The notes beneath the pieces are model-generated. The model made no database searches. It was given only the letters and a program-made list of their open reading frames with translations, and had not been told where the DNA came from. Made by a program: the position numbers and the translations under genes. Below, one piece after another: positions 57,391 through 60,000 of a stretch of DNA of 60,000 nucleotides (its first letter is position 1; each line of letters starts with the position of its first letter). The stretch covers positions 18,354,001-18,414,000 of the forward strand of contig CM060732.1 in the NCBI GenBank assembly GCA_030704615.1. Reading direction: 5' to 3'. Origin of the DNA: Takakia lepidozioides (lineage: Eukaryota; Streptophyta; Takakiopsida; Takakiales; Takakiaceae).

Positions 57391-57950
57391 CTCTTTTTCT
57401 ATACTCTACAAACTCTAGTCTCCATACACTTCAAGAAACTGCGTATGGGCTCCCTCTGCCCAACATACACTTTTGTGAAACAGAGTATGGGCCCCCTCTG
57501 CCCAACATATATTTTTGTGAACAGTGTATGGGCTCCCTCTGCCTCACCATACAGTTTTGTGAAAAGAGTATGGATACAAGTGGAGAGACGTTGCCTACCA
57601 TACGTTTTCACTAAAAGAGTGTGACATCGAGGGTGTATCTGGAGGAGTATTGCCTTTGGAGGATCTTTGGGGGGTCATTTGAGGAGCTTTTGTAAGACAC
57701 TTGAAGAGCTCTTGAATGGGTGTTTGGAGGACTTGTTTGAAGGACTATTTGGGGTCCTTGAGGGCCAAGATTTGGCAGGCTCTTGCGGCCTTGGTGGACT
57801 ATTTGGGGTCCAATTGTACAGGCTTTGGGGGCCTTAGTGAGATTGTTTGAGAGACATCTTGAGGGCTCTTGGAGAGTTATTTGAGAGACCCTGGAAGGTA
57901 GTTCTGTCTGGTGGTCATGAGCAAGAGCGTTTAGAGATAGGGGGAGACTA
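57391..57950. repeat. 42-bp tandem repeat and junction to gypsy copy 2
   Basis: Three copies of a 41-42-bp unit start at 57,443, 57,485 and 57,526 (GTATGGGCTCCCTCTGCCCA), with a partial at 57,568. From 57,620 to 57,940 the DNA is a loose repeat of TTGGAGGA and TTTGGGGTCC units, probably the outer LTR of the gypsy copy. Confidence 0.8.
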
Positions 57951-58445
57951 GTGGGATGAGAGCATTTTGGGATTAGGAATTGCTTTAGTCTCTCTTCCCC
58001 ATAGTCTTCCACCCTCTCTATAGGCCAAAACCTTTCCGTAGGTGGAGGCAAGAGCCAGTCCGGGTTTGGGCTGGGGTGTCCTTGTAGGAGCGACAGTGTG
58101 GAGTCTTTTTTTGGTATGGGGGAGTTACTGTACTCTTGATTTTCTTGTGTTTGGATCCCCCCCACACCTGCATGATTGACAGTGCGCCATGTCAGTTTTG
58201 TGTGGGCGCTTGTTTTCATAGGAGGTTGGTCCGGATTTGATCACCGACCAATCCTAGAGCGTGCTGTCGATGGTGAGGCTGGGGTGATGACTAGTTAGAC
58301 CATCATTGTTTCTCTTATGGTGAGGCTGGGTTGATGACCAACAGACCATAGGAGTGCTTGCTGTGGATGCAGGTGCAGGTGCAGGTGCAGGTTTATGTTA
58401 CGAACCTAGTACTAGGCCACAATAGGTTCTCTATCATGTTACCTT

Positions 58446-59700
58446 GTGGAGAGGGGATTAGAGACAGGTTTACAACAAGTGTGGTTGCGAGTTTTCATCA
58501 CGGAGGTGCCACCAGTTGCCGAGGGGAGTGCCGGTGCGAGCACCAGCGATACTAGTGGGTACACAAGACGAGGTGTGCGGTTTAGGCCACCTTCACCTTC
58601 AGTGTCTTCTGAGGAAGGTTCAGACTCGGAGTCAGGAGGATTCTCGCCGAGGGTGCAAGCCATTTCCGTACCATTGTTGTGGGACACGATGGAGAAGATG
58701 TATGGCGCTACCAAGGGGCCACGTAGGTACTCTGGAGCTGTGGGCACCATTGAGCTTGATGACTTTATACAGGAGTTTGATAGTTGGTGTGATGTGCAGC
58801 AAATGCGCAATCCACAACTGTTTACGCCTTTTATGGCGTGGAAGGGGCTATTCCAGCACCTTGAAGGGCCGCCCATGGACGACTACCATGAATTTAGGCG
58901 GGAAAATGAGGTGGAGATTGAGGAGTGACGACAATATTGGTCACCTGACTTTGTCTCCATCACTAGAGGCATAGTGACAAGATCCACGGCAACCACGGCA
59001 GCAGCTACACCAGCGGCTTCTGCAAGCAGCAGTGGAATTAGTGGGTCAGGATTAGCTGGGACATCCACTGCAGCTCCTACCGTTGCACCAACACCTATGC
59101 ATGCCTTCAACCTAGTTGTGGAGTTCTTCCAAGAGTTGAGAAGGAACTACCAGGAGGTGAGGACCGAGAAGTTGCGGAGCTTGCAAGAGTTCCAATGCAA
59201 GCCTACTGAGAGTTTGAGGGAGGCTTACACTCGCATGAGACGCTTGATAAATGGAACCCAAGGGGTTACGGAAGCTCAAGCAGTCCAATTCTGGTATGGG
59301 ATATTGGACAAGGAGTTGAGGAGAAGGGTGCGGGATGCAACTCTCCTACAAGTGGCCCAACCCACCTTAGCAAATGTATTTTTGCTAGCCGAGCGGATAG
59401 AGCTCAACATGGTGGAGGAGCGGGTGGTTATGGTGGGGTTTGGCAAAGAGACACAACAAAGTGGGGCTCCTAGCCAACAACAACCAACTCCCCAACATGC
59501 TCAAGGCAACAAGGGGGCTCGGACGAAGCCCAGGGAAGGTCACCGGGTTGCGGTGGGGGTGGTTCCACGAGGGGTGGTGGTAGCGTAGTGGGTCTTAGTG
59601 GGGGTGGCATAGGACTCACCATGGGGGTGGAGACCTTGTGGTGGGAGTCGTGGGGAGTCTTGGGACTCATCATGAGAGAGGATCTCAGATGCAAAGGTCT
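58446..59700 (+). pseudogene. Ty3/gypsy gag, copy 2
   Basis: The capsid block repeats copy 1 (SGAVGTIELDDFIQEFDSWC, RRLINGTQGVTEAQAVQFWY, DKELRRRVRDATLLQVAQPT). A TGA at 58,926 stands where copy 1 has Trp. Conversely this copy keeps Gln where copy 1 has a stop. The frame ends at 59,586. The zinc-knuckle region of copy 1 (from about 23,235) is missing: matching sequence stops near 59,722 and methyltransferase sequence begins. Confidence 0.85.
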
Positions 59701-60000
59701 CTTCCTTCATTCTCAGGCCAACAACAGACGACCTTGCCAAAGACATTCTCCCGCAGGTCATGGTAATGGTTTACATGATGCAAGGTCGCATCCGTTTTGG
59801 GAGATGTTGCGAGTGTTGCGTGACTTGCAAGTGAGGCAAGTGCAACCTCCAGCTTACATTCTGGAGAATGTTCCTCTCATGGGGGATTCTCGGGCCAGGG
59901 TTATGGCTAGTGTGCATCAGGTGCGGTCTTGGATTGGACAAGCTGTATTATTGGATGCAGCTACAGTGGGGTCACGGGCTCATATGCCTAGGTTGTGGTG
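59700..60000 (+). pseudogene. Retrotransposon C5 cytosine methyltransferase, motifs IV-VIII
   Basis: The plus frame reads RRPCQRHSPAGHGNGLHDAR, then FWEMLRVLRDLQ, PPAYILENVPLMGDSRARV, and VLLDAATVGSRAHMPRLWW. PCQ (59,732-59,740) is motif IV with the catalytic Cys. ENV (59,864-59,872) is motif VI, 41 residues further on as in other C5 methyltransferases. The GSRAH-x-PR-x-W end corresponds to motif VIII, closest in style to DNMT3/DRM enzymes. It would methylate cytosine in DNA using S-adenosylmethionine. The SAM-binding motif I is absent upstream, where the reading passes straight into gag-type sequence, so this copy has lost its N-terminal half. The C-terminal end is outside the window. Copy 1 keeps it at 24,082-24,340. 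Confidence 0.75.

Larger units (their letters stand above)
57951..60000 (+). mobile_element. Ty3/gypsy retrotransposon, copy 2 (continues past window)
   Basis: Same family as copy 1: leader 57,951-58,440 aligns with 21,617-22,140, and the gag protein is nearly the same. The order here is leader, gag, then directly a cytosine methyltransferase. The rest lies outside the window. Confidence 0.88.

Overview
This window is repeat-dominated nuclear DNA from a plant-lineage eukaryote. It has no operons, it has GT-AG introns, and almost every recognisable coding stretch belongs to a transposable element. The mix includes Ty3/gypsy elements with a cytosine methyltransferase and a PHD finger in their polyprotein, plus a Ty1/copia element, plant-type LINEs and a pogo/Tigger-like element. 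Because methyltransferase-carrying Ty3/gypsy elements have been reported from charophyte algae, I lean towards a streptophyte with a large genome, such as a charophyte like Chara, or else a bryophyte or lycophyte. The species is inference. I found no intact host gene, tRNA, rRNA or CRISPR array.

Layout. 1-6,960: satellite of ~115-bp monomers, each carrying a near-perfect palindrome centred on CGTCAACG. 7,010-16,815: broken ORFs, LINE fragments, and element ends of the type GGGGGTTGCTATTTC. 16,816-19,820: a probable ~3-kb terminal-inverted-repeat element holding nine dispersed palindromes whose core matches that of the satellite. 19,860-21,154: LINE endonuclease fragment. 21,617-27,500: decayed Ty3/gypsy element (gag, zinc knuckle, methyltransferase tail, reverse transcriptase, integrase, PHD finger, 3' LTR start). 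28,251-50,138: a 21.9-kb pogo-like transposon with inverted ends and TA duplications. A 14.6-kb insertion (32,086-46,721) with an 8-bp duplication splits its transposase. That insertion carries another transposase gene, itself broken into two opposite-strand halves, plus a coiled-coil/NLS gene and a Sen1-like helicase scrap. 50,141-51,690: LINE ORF1 remnant. 53,630-57,390: decayed Ty1/copia on the minus strand. 57,951-60,000: a second Ty3/gypsy copy, running off the window inside its methyltransferase.

How parts relate. The two Ty3/gypsy copies complement each other. Copy 2 keeps methyltransferase motifs IV-VIII (PCQ and ENV) and copy 1 keeps motifs IX-X, so the parent element encoded a C5 cytosine methyltransferase between gag and reverse transcriptase, and copy 1 adds a PHD finger after integrase. 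The two palindrome clusters share the core GTGT(G)CGTCAACG(C)ACAC, and both lie beside or inside elements with similar ends, which hints at one family using the palindrome as a protein-binding or structural signal. All coding remnants carry stops or frameshifts, so this looks like an old, layered insertion landscape.
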